Positions 8,535 to 17,173 of a stretch of 64,000 bases of DNA are shown piece after piece; position 1 is the first letter of the stretch; each line of letters starts with the position of its first letter. The position numbers and the translations under genes were made by a program. Under the pieces are notes generated by a model. That model saw only the letters and a list, made by a program, of their open reading frames with translations. It ran no database searches and had not been told where the DNA came from. Origin of the DNA: Vibrio zhanjiangensis (GTDB lineage: Bacteria > Pseudomonadota > Gammaproteobacteria > Enterobacterales > Vibrionaceae); NCBI RefSeq assembly GCF_030161235.1, contig NZ_BSPW01000024.1, forward strand, positions 1-64,000, in the 5' to 3' direction.

Positions 8535-9362
8535 TTAACGAAGTAGAGACATTGCCATACCAGGTAGTTGGTTGGTTTGAGAAAGAACCGTTGTACCTGC
8601 TTGCATTAGCATCTGGTTCTTCGTCATGTTAGAAGACTCAACGGCAAAGTCTGCGTCTGTGATACGACCTTTCGCCGCAGCTGTGTTTTCAGAGATATTC
8701 GCTAGGTTGTTGATGGTATGCTCTAGGCGGTTGATATTTGCACCTAGTGAAGAGCGCACAGTGTTGATTTTATCAAATAGGCCGTCAACAACAGCGATTT
8801 GTGCGTTAGAATCAGTATTAGAAGCTAGGTCACCAGTTGTAGTGAAGTCGATATCGCCTAGTGCAGTAGATACATCAACGGTAAGCTTCTCACTGCCCGA
8901 TGCGCCAATTTGGAAATCAATGGCTCCGGCAAGCTTACCACCAGCAAGTAGCTTCTGGCCTGCACCGTATGTTGTTTCACCCATTATACGTACAGCTTCT
9001 TTTTCAAGCTCTTGATACTCGGCGTTGAGAGCTGCAAGCTCAGTTGTGCCGTTTGTGCCGTTCGCACCTTGAGTTGCAAGGTCTTTCATGCGGTATGCAA
9101 TGTTAGTTAACTCTTCTAGAGCACCATCTGCGGTTTGAAGCATAGAGATGGCATCTTGAGAGTTACGCATTGCGACAGACATGCCACGAGTTTGCGCTTC
9201 AAGTTTATTCGCGATAGTTAGGCCAGCTGCATCGTCAGACGCAGAGTTAATACGCATACCAGTACTTAGGCGTTCCATAGCAGTCGTCAATAGATCGTTT
9301 GTGCTGCTTAGCGTGTTTTGAGTTACTAGAGATGCGTAGTTAGTGTGCATTGATAAAGCCAT
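8535..9362 (-). CDS. lafA: lateral-type flagellin, 275 aa
   Basis: Filament subunit exported through the lateral flagellar type III apparatus. The conserved D0/D1 N-terminal helix region ([29 protein letters not shown]) and the C-terminal D1/D0 helices ([18 protein letters not shown], ending in MAMSLLR) are intact. The central D2/D3 part is nearly absent, hence the short length, as in Vibrio LafA proteins (about 280 residues). GGAG lies six bases before the ATG. It is separated from flhA by a hairpin and has its own upstream region. No cap (fliD), fliS or stator gene follows, unlike V. parahaemolyticus laf operons. Confidence 0.9.
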   Translation of the reverse strand: MALSMHTNYASLVTQNTLSSTNDLLTTAMERLSTGMRINSASDDAAGLTIANKLEAQTRGMSVAMRNSQDAISMLQTADGALEELTNIAYRMKDLATQGANGTNGTTELAALNAEYQELEKEAVRIMGETTYGAGQKLLAGGKLAGAIDFQIGASGSEKLTVDVSTALGDIDFTTTGDLASNTDSNAQIAVVDGLFDKINTVRSSLGANINRLEHTINNLANISENTAAAKGRITDADFAVESSNMTKNQMLMQAGTTVLSQTNQLPGMAMSLLR

Positions 9363-9469
9363 CTTGGTCTCCTTGGTTGGTCACAATACTCAGATGTTGG
9401 CTTCAGGATTTCCCCTGGTCACTAACAAGAGGCGGACGCAATCTGCTTGAGATTAATAAAAAAAATGCA

Positions 9470-9492
9470 ATCTAGGCGAAATTAATGATTTT
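9470..9492 (-). promoter_or_regulatory. candidate sigma-28-like promoter of flagellin
   Basis: On the minus strand GCCTAGAT (9470-9477) resembles the sigma-28 -10 element GCCGATAA, with a TAAA upstream at about 9491-9494. The spacing is two bases shorter than the consensus, so this is a weak call based mainly on position about 105 bases before lafA. Confidence 0.25.
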
Positions 9493-9516
9493 TATGAATT
9501 TTTGGTGATCTTTATT

Positions 9517-9549
9517 CCACCAATTGGGCAGGATTACGCCAATTGGTGG
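9517..9549. other. perfect 11-bp inverted repeat between flhA and lafA
   Basis: CCACCAATTGG (9517-9527) and CCAATTGGTGG (9539-9549) flank an 11-base loop. Neither side has a good T-run, so it may be a poor terminator of the flhA operon or an RNA-stability/regulatory hairpin. Confidence 0.5.
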
Positions 9550-9576
9550 GGATTATAATCAGAGAAATAAAAGCAA

Positions 9577-11667
9577 TTACCCTAGATTACCAACGATATT
9601 AATTTGTTTGCTTTCAGGGATTTCGTTGTATGACAATACCGCTAGCCCCGCCGAAAAAGTGCGCGCGTATCTGGCAAGTAATGGGCGAAGTTGTGGCATA
9701 ACGAGTAAAATAGGCGCGAGCCCTTGCTGCTTTAGTTGTTGCTTAATCAAAGGCAAGTTTTGTTGGAATTGAGCAAGGATATTGGGTTCAACGGGAAAGC
9801 TATCTAGACTAATACTTCCGTTAGATTGTGCTTGTTGCAATGACGTCATCAGCATTTGCTCTAGTTCATCAGATAACGCATAAACTTTAAGCTCGTTATC
9901 TGTACCTGCAATTAAACTCACCAGAGTTCGTCTTAACGCACAGCGAATATCGGCGGCGAGTAGGATTGGATCTTTGGTATTTTCTGAAGATTCCAACATA
10001 GTGTTGGCAATCGTTCGAATATCTTGTAGAGGCACTTGGTCGAGCAGTAATTGGCGAAAGACTTTGAGTTGTTGGGCTGAGGTAAGCGCTGCACCTAATG
10101 CTTCCGCTAACTTTGGTGCTTGTTGGGTGAGTCTTTGGATCATGGCATCGACATCGTCATGATTGAACAGCTCAGACAAATGGGTTTTGATGACTTTACT
10201 AATGTGGGTTGCAATGACGGTTGAATCATCAACAACTTGGTAGCCAAGGTTTAACGCTTTGGCTTTATCCTGATGCTCAATCCAAACCGCTGGCAGTTGG
10301 TAGGCGGGATCGCTGCCGAGAATACCATCCACTTCACCATAAGTTTCACCTACGGCAATGGCCATTAGACGCTGTGGTTCAATAAAGCCTTGTTCAATGA
10401 CTTCACCATTTAAGGCGATAGTGTATTGGTTTGGTTTGAGACTTAAATTGTCGCGAATACGAACCTCAGGGAGCAAAAAGCCGACTTGCTCTGATAGATT
10501 TCGCCTAACGCCACGAATTCTTTGAGTCAGTGGGGCTCCTTGCTCTTTATTAACCAAGTGAACTAAGCGATAACCAAGAGCGAGAGAAAGTGTTTGTACA
10601 TGGGGAATATCTTCCCAGCTAAGCGGCGTTTCATCTTGCTGCATCGCTTGGGTTATGACGTCGACTTGTTCAAGTTCAGGATCATGCAAGCTGACTTTAT
10701 TTTGTCGCCATCCCGCAAAGGCCAATGCGGCAGCGAAGCTAAAGAAAGCAAAGTGCGGCATACCAGGTACAATGCCGATAATGAACATAACGGCCGCGCC
10801 AGTGAAAAGAGTGATAGGAGAGGCCAATAATTGCTTGTGCATTGTTTCTGATAACACATTATCGCTATCATTAATGCGAGTTACTATGATCGCAGCGGCT
10901 GTTGCAAGAAGTAAGGACGGTATTTGCGCAACTAGTCCATCACCTATAGTCAGTAGGGCATAAGTTTTGAACGCTTCAGAAGCCGGTAAGCCATGTTCAA
11001 AAACACCGATACTTATCCCACCGATAATGTTGATGAACAGAATCAGTAAACCGGCAATAGCATCGCCACGCACAAATTTAGAGGCGCCATCCATTGAACC
11101 GTGAAAGTCAGCTTCATTAGCCACTTCTTGCCGCCGGCGACGTGCCCCTTGCTGGTCGATTAAACCTGCGTTGAGATCGGCGTCAATGGCCATTTGTTTG
11201 CCGGGCAGGGCATCAAGGGTAAAACGAGCAGATACTTCTGAGATTCGTTCTCCTCCTTTGGTAATAACCACAAAGTTAATGATCATCAATATGACAAAAA
11301 TAACCATACCAACGACATAGTTGCCGCCAATGACGACTTCACCAAACGCTTGGATGACTTTACCTGCCGCATCACCACCGTTGTGACCTTCGAGCAACAC
11401 TACGCGTGTGGAGGCCACGTTGAGGGTTAATCTTAGAAGAGTTGCAACCAGCAATATGGTGGGAAAAATCGAAAAGTCCAGCGGACGCTTGGCGGTAGTA
11501 CTCACCAATAAAACCAAAATAGCCAGAACGATATTAAACGTAAACAAGGCGTCTAGTAGCAATGGTGGAAGAGGCAGAATAACCATTGCCAATATCATTA
11601 GTAAGACCAGCGGTATTCCTACATAGCCTTTGGTTGAATTTTTTATTTGTGCTATCCGATTGAGCAT
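9577..11667 (-). CDS. flhA: flagellar export gate protein FlhA (lateral system)
   Basis: Largest component of the flagellar type III export gate; its cytosolic ring docks chaperone-substrate complexes. Residues 1 to about 320 hold eight hydrophobic helices with the family signature around RFTLDALPGKQMAIDADLNAG and the GSMDGASKFVRGDAIAG segment. The rest is the soluble nonameric C-domain. The 696-residue length is normal. AAGGA precedes the ATG. It is the last gene of fliM-N-P-Q-R-flhB-flhA, 30 bases after flhB, and is intact. Assignment to the lateral set rests on the neighbouring motY/lafK-type genes and lafA. Confidence 0.95.
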   Translation of the reverse strand: MLNRIAQIKNSTKGYVGIPLVLLMILAMVILPLPPLLLDALFTFNIVLAILVLLVSTTAKRPLDFSIFPTILLVATLLRLTLNVASTRVVLLEGHNGGDAAGKVIQAFGEVVIGGNYVVGMVIFVILMIINFVVITKGGERISEVSARFTLDALPGKQMAIDADLNAGLIDQQGARRRRQEVANEADFHGSMDGASKFVRGDAIAGLLILFINIIGGISIGVFEHGLPASEAFKTYALLTIGDGLVAQIPSLLLATAAAIIVTRINDSDNVLSETMHKQLLASPITLFTGAAVMFIIGIVPGMPHFAFFSFAAALAFAGWRQNKVSLHDPELEQVDVITQAMQQDETPLSWEDIPHVQTLSLALGYRLVHLVNKEQGAPLTQRIRGVRRNLSEQVGFLLPEVRIRDNLSLKPNQYTIALNGEVIEQGFIEPQRLMAIAVGETYGEVDGILGSDPAYQLPAVWIEHQDKAKALNLGYQVVDDSTVIATHISKVIKTHLSELFNHDDVDAMIQRLTQQAPKLAEALGAALTSAQQLKVFRQLLLDQVPLQDIRTIANTMLESSENTKDPILLAADIRCALRRTLVSLIAGTDNELKVYALSDELEQMLMTSLQQAQSNGSISLDSFPVEPNILAQFQQNLPLIKQQLKQQGLAPILLVMPQLRPLLARYARTFSAGLAVLSYNEIPESKQINIVGNLG

Positions 11668-11697
11668 GAGCAGGTGTCCTTGGTTAAAAACGGATGA

Positions 11698-12825
11698 TCA
11701 ATGTTGCAAGTGCTTTGGAATTGCTATGTGGGGCAAAGGCATTGGTTTCGCACCTTGGCCGCTTTTGAATGCTTTAAGTTGCATCACGTAAGTGAGAATA
11801 TGAGCGATAGCCACGTAGAGCTGACTGGGTATAGCTTGCTCGATGGCGGTAGTGTGGTATATCGCCCGAGTCAATGGCGGTGCATTGATAATTTCAACTT
11901 GATTGTCTCGTGCGACCCTTTGTATGTGCATTGCGATTTCATCGACGCCTTTTGCGACCACAAATGGGGCATCCGAACGGCTCAAGTCATACTTAATGGC
12001 GACAGCGAAATGCGTTGGATTGGTGATGATGACATCAGCATCTGGCACCATTTTATTAATTTTTCTGCGAGCAAATTGTTGCTGGATTTGCCGAATGCGC
12101 TGCTTGACTTCGGGGCGACCCTCGTTATTTTTGAATTCTTCCTTGAGTTCTTGTTTGGTCATTTTTAGCTCTTTTCCGTGTTCCCATTTCTGATAAGGAA
12201 TATCGAGTACTCCAAACAGCAGAAGGGCGAGCCCCATGAGCAAAAGACCATCGAACAAGATTTGCATTACGCTCACAACACCTTGTGTAAGAGGTAATCT
12301 CTGCATACCGAGTAAGGGCTGAAGATGATTATTCAGATAAGCGTAAAGAATGGAGAAAATCACCAAGACTTTGATGGTCGATTTCAGCAGCTCAACGACT
12401 GAACGACTAGAAAACATACGCTTTATGCCACTCAATGGATTGAGCTTGCTCAGTTTAGGTTGCGCATTAGAGAGCCGAAATATCCAACCTCCTACCATCA
12501 TAGTGCTAGCCAATGTAATCAGAATAATGACGACAAATAGTGGAAGCAGCAAAGTAATGATAACGCCAAGGCTGTGCCCGAGTTGCTCTATCATTTGCAT
12601 TGGATTTTCTAAGTCTTGTTTTGTCAGAGACATGTTGAAGCGAAATATACCGGCAATCTTGTTCCAAACCACACTGAGTTGACTGTGAAAATACACTGTG
12701 ACAACAAGAAACAGTGCTGCAGTGGTAAACTCTTTCGCTCTTGGGATTTGGCCTTGTTCGCGTGCCTTTTTAACCTTTTGTGGTGACGCCTTTTCGGTTT
12801 TATCTTGAGAAGAAGAATCGCTCAT
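11698..12825 (-). CDS. flhB: flagellar export switch protein FlhB (lateral system)
   Basis: FlhB switches the export machine from rod/hook to filament substrates through self-cleavage. The autocleavage motif NPTH is present (near residue 268) in VIITNPTHFAVAIKY. Four membrane helices occupy about residues 30-210, preceded by the usual charged N-terminus (SSQDKTEKASPQK). The length of 375 is standard. The start overlaps the fliR stop by ATGA (12822-12825), indicating translational coupling. Confidence 0.95.
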   Translation of the reverse strand: MSDSSSQDKTEKASPQKVKKAREQGQIPRAKEFTTAALFLVVTVYFHSQLSVVWNKIAGIFRFNMSLTKQDLENPMQMIEQLGHSLGVIITLLLPLFVVIILITLASTMMVGGWIFRLSNAQPKLSKLNPLSGIKRMFSSRSVVELLKSTIKVLVIFSILYAYLNNHLQPLLGMQRLPLTQGVVSVMQILFDGLLLMGLALLLFGVLDIPYQKWEHGKELKMTKQELKEEFKNNEGRPEVKQRIRQIQQQFARRKINKMVPDADVIITNPTHFAVAIKYDLSRSDAPFVVAKGVDEIAMHIQRVARDNQVEIINAPPLTRAIYHTTAIEQAIPSQLYVAIAHILTYVMQLKAFKSGQGAKPMPLPHIAIPKHLQH

Positions 12826-13598
12826 CCAGCCCCCGTTATGTATAGGTTTAGATAACGTAAAGTGTCGTTAACCAAAATGGTGTATCGACTGGGGACGCCA
12901 GAGATGGAAATCAAGACACTAAAAAGACCTAAAAGCATGGTCATAGGGAAACCCAGCGCATAGACATTGAGTGAGGGCGCAGCTCGATTCATTACACCAA
13001 AGCTAATATTTGCCAATAGCATAGAAACAATCGCAGGAAGAGCGAGCGCGAGCGCGCAAGCAAACATCCAACCGAAAATGTTGACGACACCTTGCAGTGA
13101 TGCTGACGTTAGCCCCGATCCCACGGGCCAAATAGAAAAGCTCTGAACGAGAACGTCAATAACGACTAGATGCCCTTCGAGAGATAAAAAAAGTAATGTA
13201 CTAAAAATGAGAAATAAACGCCCAAGAATGGCCACAGACAGGCCATTGACAGGATCGTTCATGATCGCCATACCTAAGCCCATTTGCATCGAAATAGTCT
13301 GTCCGAGCGTGGTAAAAATACTAAACAGCAAGTGAAGTATCAGGCCAAAGAACAATCCCCATATCGCTTGTTCAAAGGCCAAAAATAGTGAGGTCAGCGA
13401 AAAAAGATCCACAGCAGGCATTGTGGGCATAAGCGGCGCTGAGATCACAACAATCGACAGAGCCAACAAGCTTCGAACCCATAGGGGAACCAAAGCATCG
13501 CCGAAAAAGGGCATAGAAATGAATACTGCCCCGACTCGAAAAAATGGCCACCAAAGCTGACCAAGAAGACGGGAAATGTCTGCAAAGGTGATATCCAT
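12822..13598 (-). CDS. fliR: flagellar export protein FliR (lateral system)
   Basis: Core inner-membrane export-channel subunit that assembles with FliP and FliQ. The 258-residue protein is almost wholly hydrophobic, with six predicted helices and the MQMGLGMAIMNDP loop typical of FliR. It shares one base with fliQ and four with flhB, so the three are translated in a coupled manner. Intact. Confidence 0.93.
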   Translation of the reverse strand: MDITFADISRLLGQLWWPFFRVGAVFISMPFFGDALVPLWVRSLLALSIVVISAPLMPTMPAVDLFSLTSLFLAFEQAIWGLFFGLILHLLFSIFTTLGQTISMQMGLGMAIMNDPVNGLSVAILGRLFLIFSTLLFLSLEGHLVVIDVLVQSFSIWPVGSGLTSASLQGVVNIFGWMFACALALALPAIVSMLLANISFGVMNRAAPSLNVYALGFPMTMLLGLFSVLISISGVPSRYTILVNDTLRYLNLYITGAG

Positions 13599-13867
13599 TA
13601 GCCGATCATTCCCGGAATGTTGTGAAACAAGTAATCAAATAGGTCCATGATTTTTCTTAGCATCCAGTGTCCGGCAAATATCACCATAAGTAAGGTCACT
13701 AACAGGCGTGGTAAGAAGCTTAAAGTTTGTTCATTTATTTGAGTTGCGGCTTGAAAGATGGCGATACCTAGCCCAACGATCAGCCCTGGGATAACTAAAA
13801 CAGCCACCATTGAGATGATGAGCCATACCGCATTGGAAAACAGAGTGACGGTCATTTCAGGTGTCAT
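13598..13867 (-). CDS. fliQ: flagellar export protein FliQ (lateral system)
   Basis: An 89-residue protein with two transmembrane helices and the conserved central segment PGLIVGLGIAIFQAATQINE. It forms the helical export channel with FliP and FliR. It lies 12 bases after fliP and overlaps fliR by one base. Confidence 0.94.
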   Translation of the reverse strand: MTPEMTVTLFSNAVWLIISMVAVLVIPGLIVGLGIAIFQAATQINEQTLSFLPRLLVTLLMVIFAGHWMLRKIMDLFDYLFHNIPGMIG

Positions 13868-13879
13868 TGATCCTCCTTA

Positions 13880-14638
13880 TTAGCCAAAGCTGGCTGAAAG
13901 GGTGCCTACGGTCATGGCCCATCCATCGACTAAGACAAATACCATCAATTTAAAGGGCAGAGAGATGATAAGTGGTGATAGCATCATCATGCCCATGGCC
14001 ATTAATACGCTCGCGACTACCAGATCAATAATTAAGAAAGGAATAAACAGCATAAAACCAATCTGAAAGGCAGTTTTTAACTCACTTATCACAAATGCAG
14101 GAAGAATAACGGCTAGAGAAACGTCTTCAACCGCGATGTCTTGAGGCTCATTGGCAATCCGCAACATTTGTTCCAACGCACTCTTTTGTGTTTGAGATAG
14201 CATAAAATGTCGCACAGGTTTTTCTGCGATTGTAAAGGCTTGCACTAAGGTTATTTCGCCACTGTCATAGGGCTGGAAAGCATTTTGGTAGATATCACTC
14301 CACACTGGACGCATGATTAAAAGTGAAAGAGCTAAGGCAATACCAACCAATACCCGATTAGGTGGACTTTGTTGAAGGCCAAGTGCCTGACGAAGAATCG
14401 CCAATACTACTATGATCCGCGTGAAGCTTGTTGCCATGAGAATAAACGCAGGTAGAAAACTCAATGCCGTCATTAAGAGCAAAATTTGCAATTTAACACT
14501 GTATTCTTGCTGTGATGCGCCATCCGTGACCGATAGGATGGTTAAGCCTGACTCATTTGCTGCACAAGGGAAACCAATCAGTAGGCTTAACCAGCCAATA
14601 TGTGTTATCCACCTCACTATGGAAGAAGATCTAGTCAT
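13880..14638 (-). CDS. fliP: flagellar export protein FliP (lateral system)
   Basis: The export-channel core subunit. An N-terminal signal sequence (about 1-27), typical of FliP, precedes the membrane domain with the family signature [18 protein letters not shown] and the C-terminal signature beginning [20 protein letters not shown]. The 252-residue length is standard. It sits 15 bases after fliN and 12 before fliQ in the same operon. A small fliO-like gene, often between fliN and fliP, is absent. Confidence 0.95.
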   Translation of the reverse strand: MTRSSSIVRWITHIGWLSLLIGFPCAANESGLTILSVTDGASQQEYSVKLQILLLMTALSFLPAFILMATSFTRIIVVLAILRQALGLQQSPPNRVLVGIALALSLLIMRPVWSDIYQNAFQPYDSGEITLVQAFTIAEKPVRHFMLSQTQKSALEQMLRIANEPQDIAVEDVSLAVILPAFVISELKTAFQIGFMLFIPFLIIDLVVASVLMAMGMMMLSPLIISLPFKLMVFVLVDGWAMTVGTLSASFG

Positions 14639-14653
14639 GCGTGTCCAAAGCCT

Positions 14654-15022
14654 CTATTGAATCGCAGAATCAAGGGCTGAATCGACAACATCAATCAGTC
14701 TTAGGCCATATTTTTCATTAACAACCACAACTTCAGCATGACCCATGAGTGAACCATTGACCTTGACATCAAGGGGTTCGCCATTGAGTTTGTCCAACTC
14801 TATAACACTCCCTTCCCCTGCTTTCATTAAGTCACCAAGGGCGATATCTTTACTTGCCACTTCCAAGGTGACGGTAACGGGAATATTTTTGAAGAAACTT
14901 AAATCTCGCTCTGGAATGGAGTGGCTCATATCTAAGTTTTCGTTTGTTGACTCATCAAATTGAAAATCATCGAAGTCTAATTCGTCTGTGTTAAAAGCGG
15001 GAATATCGGTTGACGTGCTCAT
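14654..15022 (-). CDS. fliN: flagellar C-ring protein FliN (lateral system)
   Basis: Rotor/C-ring subunit that also docks the FliH export complex. The acidic N-terminal region (about 1-40, DELDFDDFQFDES) is followed by the SpoA domain: VTLEVASKDIALGDLMKAGEGSVIELDKL and HAEVVVVNEKYGLRL. It overlaps the end of fliM by ATGA (15019-15022). Confidence 0.92.
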   Translation of the reverse strand: MSTSTDIPAFNTDELDFDDFQFDESTNENLDMSHSIPERDLSFFKNIPVTVTLEVASKDIALGDLMKAGEGSVIELDKLNGEPLDVKVNGSLMGHAEVVVVNEKYGLRLIDVVDSALDSAIQ

Positions 15023-15837
15023 TTAAAAGATTCCTTATCTTGGTTGAGAATTAAAACAAGTTGTCCATCATTGTCTGCGACTGTGCCATTAAACAAATGC
15101 TGCTGTCCGATACTTGCCGGCGCGGAGGATAGTAATTCGATGGGCAATATATCCTTGGGTCGCAATGATAGAAGTTCACTCAGTCGAATACGTTTTTGAC
15201 AAAGTAAAACATTGAGTTTTACAGGCGTAGATTCCAGAGATTGGCAGAAGGGTTGATACATGGACTGTTTAGGTTGAAGCGCTAATTCGTCCGTCAAGGT
15301 ATCGATAAGTACATGGTCAAGTTTGATGTGAATAAGGCCTTGATGACCGCCAAAGTTGATACTAATGGTGGCATAAAGTCCGGTCCCTTGGGTCGGTTCA
15401 AACTTGCCTCGAGTCCACATATCGCTTGGTGCCAACCAACTAGCGATAATAGTCCCTATTTTTTCTTGAAGCCGAAGGTCGCTGCTACAGAGTTCACTGC
15501 TGTTTCGTTCGACTTTGGCCGCATAAAAACTGTCGGAGAGTTTAATCAGTACAGGGCCATCAATGTACGCAAATATTCTTCCGCCTGATTGATGTTTAAA
15601 TGTACTTATTAATGATTTTTCCATTTCACTACTGGCAAAGGTGTGAAGTGAAACGGTATTTATGTTGGTTTTTACGTGGTGTGACTTTAGCCAATTTTGC
15701 AGTTCATAGGTTAAAATATTGCATGAGTTTGATATTAAATTATCCAATTTGTCTCGAATAATGTGAATCGGCTTTCCTAGAGATTCAATACTTAACATTT
15801 GAAAATCTGGAATTGATATCTTGCTGAATCTATCCAT
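15019..15837 (-). CDS. fliM: FliM-like C-ring protein (lateral system), short and divergent
   Basis: Position as first gene of fliM-N-P-Q-R-flhB-flhA and a C-terminal SpoA-like domain (PVKLNVLLCQKRIRLSELLSLRPKDILPIEL near 205-235) identify it. It is only 272 residues, against roughly 320-360 for most FliM. The N-terminus (MDRFSKISIPDFQML) lacks the usual LSQxEIDALL CheY-binding motif. The middle domain is weakly FliM-like. Either the lateral motor is not switched by CheY through this site, or the motif is replaced by something unrecognised. No Shine-Dalgarno is obvious, but no better start exists downstream. Confidence 0.8.
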   Translation of the reverse strand: MDRFSKISIPDFQMLSIESLGKPIHIIRDKLDNLISNSCNILTYELQNWLKSHHVKTNINTVSLHTFASSEMEKSLISTFKHQSGGRIFAYIDGPVLIKLSDSFYAAKVERNSSELCSSDLRLQEKIGTIIASWLAPSDMWTRGKFEPTQGTGLYATISINFGGHQGLIHIKLDHVLIDTLTDELALQPKQSMYQPFCQSLESTPVKLNVLLCQKRIRLSELLSLRPKDILPIELLSSAPASIGQQHLFNGTVADNDGQLVLILNQDKESFK

Positions 15838-16257
15838 TTATATTTTACCATTTTCTGACAAAAGTACTTATATAAATTTCTACATCAATTCATTCATCAT
15901 TACATAGGTTTTTTTGTTGCAAATAAGTCTTGTTTATAAAATTTGTGACTTTACTCCATATGTTGATTTTAATTCCTTATTCACATCTTCTCATTAAAAA
16001 TAAAAAAGGTTAGTTTGCAATACATGCAAGGTGTGAATGGATTGAGTGCGAGTCCGTCGCATTCGCCGCATATTAATTCACTTTATTCAATTGGTTTTAA
16101 AGGGTTTTTGTTTATTTGTTACGCAGTTGTTGTTTTGATTAAAAAATGTTTAATTTATTTGGTTTAGATGTCGCATCTTATAGTTTATACCATCACGTGT
16201 ACGAAATAATTTTCAATAAATAACTATTTCAATAATTTAATGGCCTTAAAGAAAGTT
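15838..16257. other. divergent promoter region of the two lateral flagellar operons
   Basis: About 420 AT-rich bases separating fliM (minus) from motY (plus), with the control sites of both operons. It contains a candidate sigma-54 promoter (16160-16175) and a short palindrome TGCGA-N5-TCGCA at 16047-16061 that could be an operator. Confidence 0.5.
16160..16175 (+). promoter_or_regulatory. candidate sigma-54 promoter of motY-lafK-fliEFGHIJ
   Basis: GG (16161-16162) and GC (16173-16174) are separated by exactly 10 bases in TTGGTTTAGATGTCGCA, the invariant spacing of sigma-54 promoters. The rest of the consensus is only partly met. It lies about 85 bases before the motY start; LafK is itself a sigma-54 activator. 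Confidence 0.35.
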
Positions 16258-17172
16258 ATGAATATCAATGTTAAAAGAGAATATTTATTACTTATTATTT
16301 TCTACTGCTCGTCTGCTATGGCAAATTTTGACTGGGGAATTCCAATGGATGAAGTTAATTGGATTTATAAAGGAAGTCGCTTAGAGTGCAGTTTAATTTT
16401 TGAAAACTCTTCCTACGGGAAGTTTTCCTTCCTCTCAGAGGAAATAGGCAAGTTAACTTTTAAAATATCTTTGGCTGGAAATAATAATCGCTGGAAATAT
16501 GCACAAGTATATAGCACCCCAGAACCTTGGAGTATCGATAATAAAAATAAGCCAGTAGGTCAGAATACATCAATTAAAAATAGCTATTTTACATTTCACC
16601 AAAATATCGATGTTCTTTTAGATAAACTAACCAAAGGTAGCTGGATTGCATTTCATCTCAGCGGAAAAGAAGTTTCCGAACGTCAATGGCTGCAATTGCC
16701 TACAGTCCGGATTCAAGAACCACTTTTAGAGTTTCGACGTTGTTTAACTCAACTGCCAAAGATGTCTTATGAAACCGCACAAAACCTCACCATCTACTTT
16801 GGTCAGGGTTCTTACGCCATTGACGGTATACAAAAGAAAATCTTAGCTGATTTTTCCACTTATCTTAAGGCAGATACAAGCGTTACCCAAGTTCTCATTG
16901 ATGGGTATAGTGACAACACTGGTTCGGATTTGAGCAATTTGAACCTATCTAGACAAAGAGCAAACGAACTTGCACATGCGCTTCAAAGCTATGGAATTGC
17001 AGAGGATAAGATACAAGTTCGCTCACATGGGGTTCGTTATCCTATCGCAAGCAATGATACTCCAGAAGATCAGGCGAAAAATCGTCGTGTGACGATTAGG
17101 ATAGTGCGAAGTAACGAACAAATAGTGCCCCAACAAAAAACGAAAACCATTAAAAACACGGAAGAGGCTTAA
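16258..17172 (+). CDS. motY: MotY-type T-ring motor protein (lateral)
   Basis: MotY forms the periplasmic T ring that anchors sodium or proton stators around the rod. A signal peptide (hydrophobic LLLIIFYCSSAMA) precedes the MotY N-domain (FDWGIPMDEVNWIYKGSRLECSL fits this family). The C-terminal OmpA-like peptidoglycan-binding domain shows LIDGYSDNTGSDLSNLNLSRQRA and ends in NRRVTI. I chose ATG 16258 because AAAGAAAG lies just upstream; an ATG at 16240 has none. It is the first gene of the operon, directly before lafK. The gene order motY-lafK is that of the lateral system of V. parahaemolyticus. Confidence 0.88.
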   Translation: MNINVKREYLLLIIFYCSSAMANFDWGIPMDEVNWIYKGSRLECSLIFENSSYGKFSFLSEEIGKLTFKISLAGNNNRWKYAQVYSTPEPWSIDNKNKPVGQNTSIKNSYFTFHQNIDVLLDKLTKGSWIAFHLSGKEVSERQWLQLPTVRIQEPLLEFRRCLTQLPKMSYETAQNLTIYFGQGSYAIDGIQKKILADFSTYLKADTSVTQVLIDGYSDNTGSDLSNLNLSRQRANELAHALQSYGIAEDKIQVRSHGVRYPIASNDTPEDQAKNRRVTIRIVRSNEQIVPQQKTKTIKNTEEA

Positions 17173-17173
17173 G

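Noticed and set aside
15838..16257. canonical sigma-28 promoters for the flagellar operons
   Set aside because: No adequate TAAA-N15-GCCGATAA match was found between the two operons.
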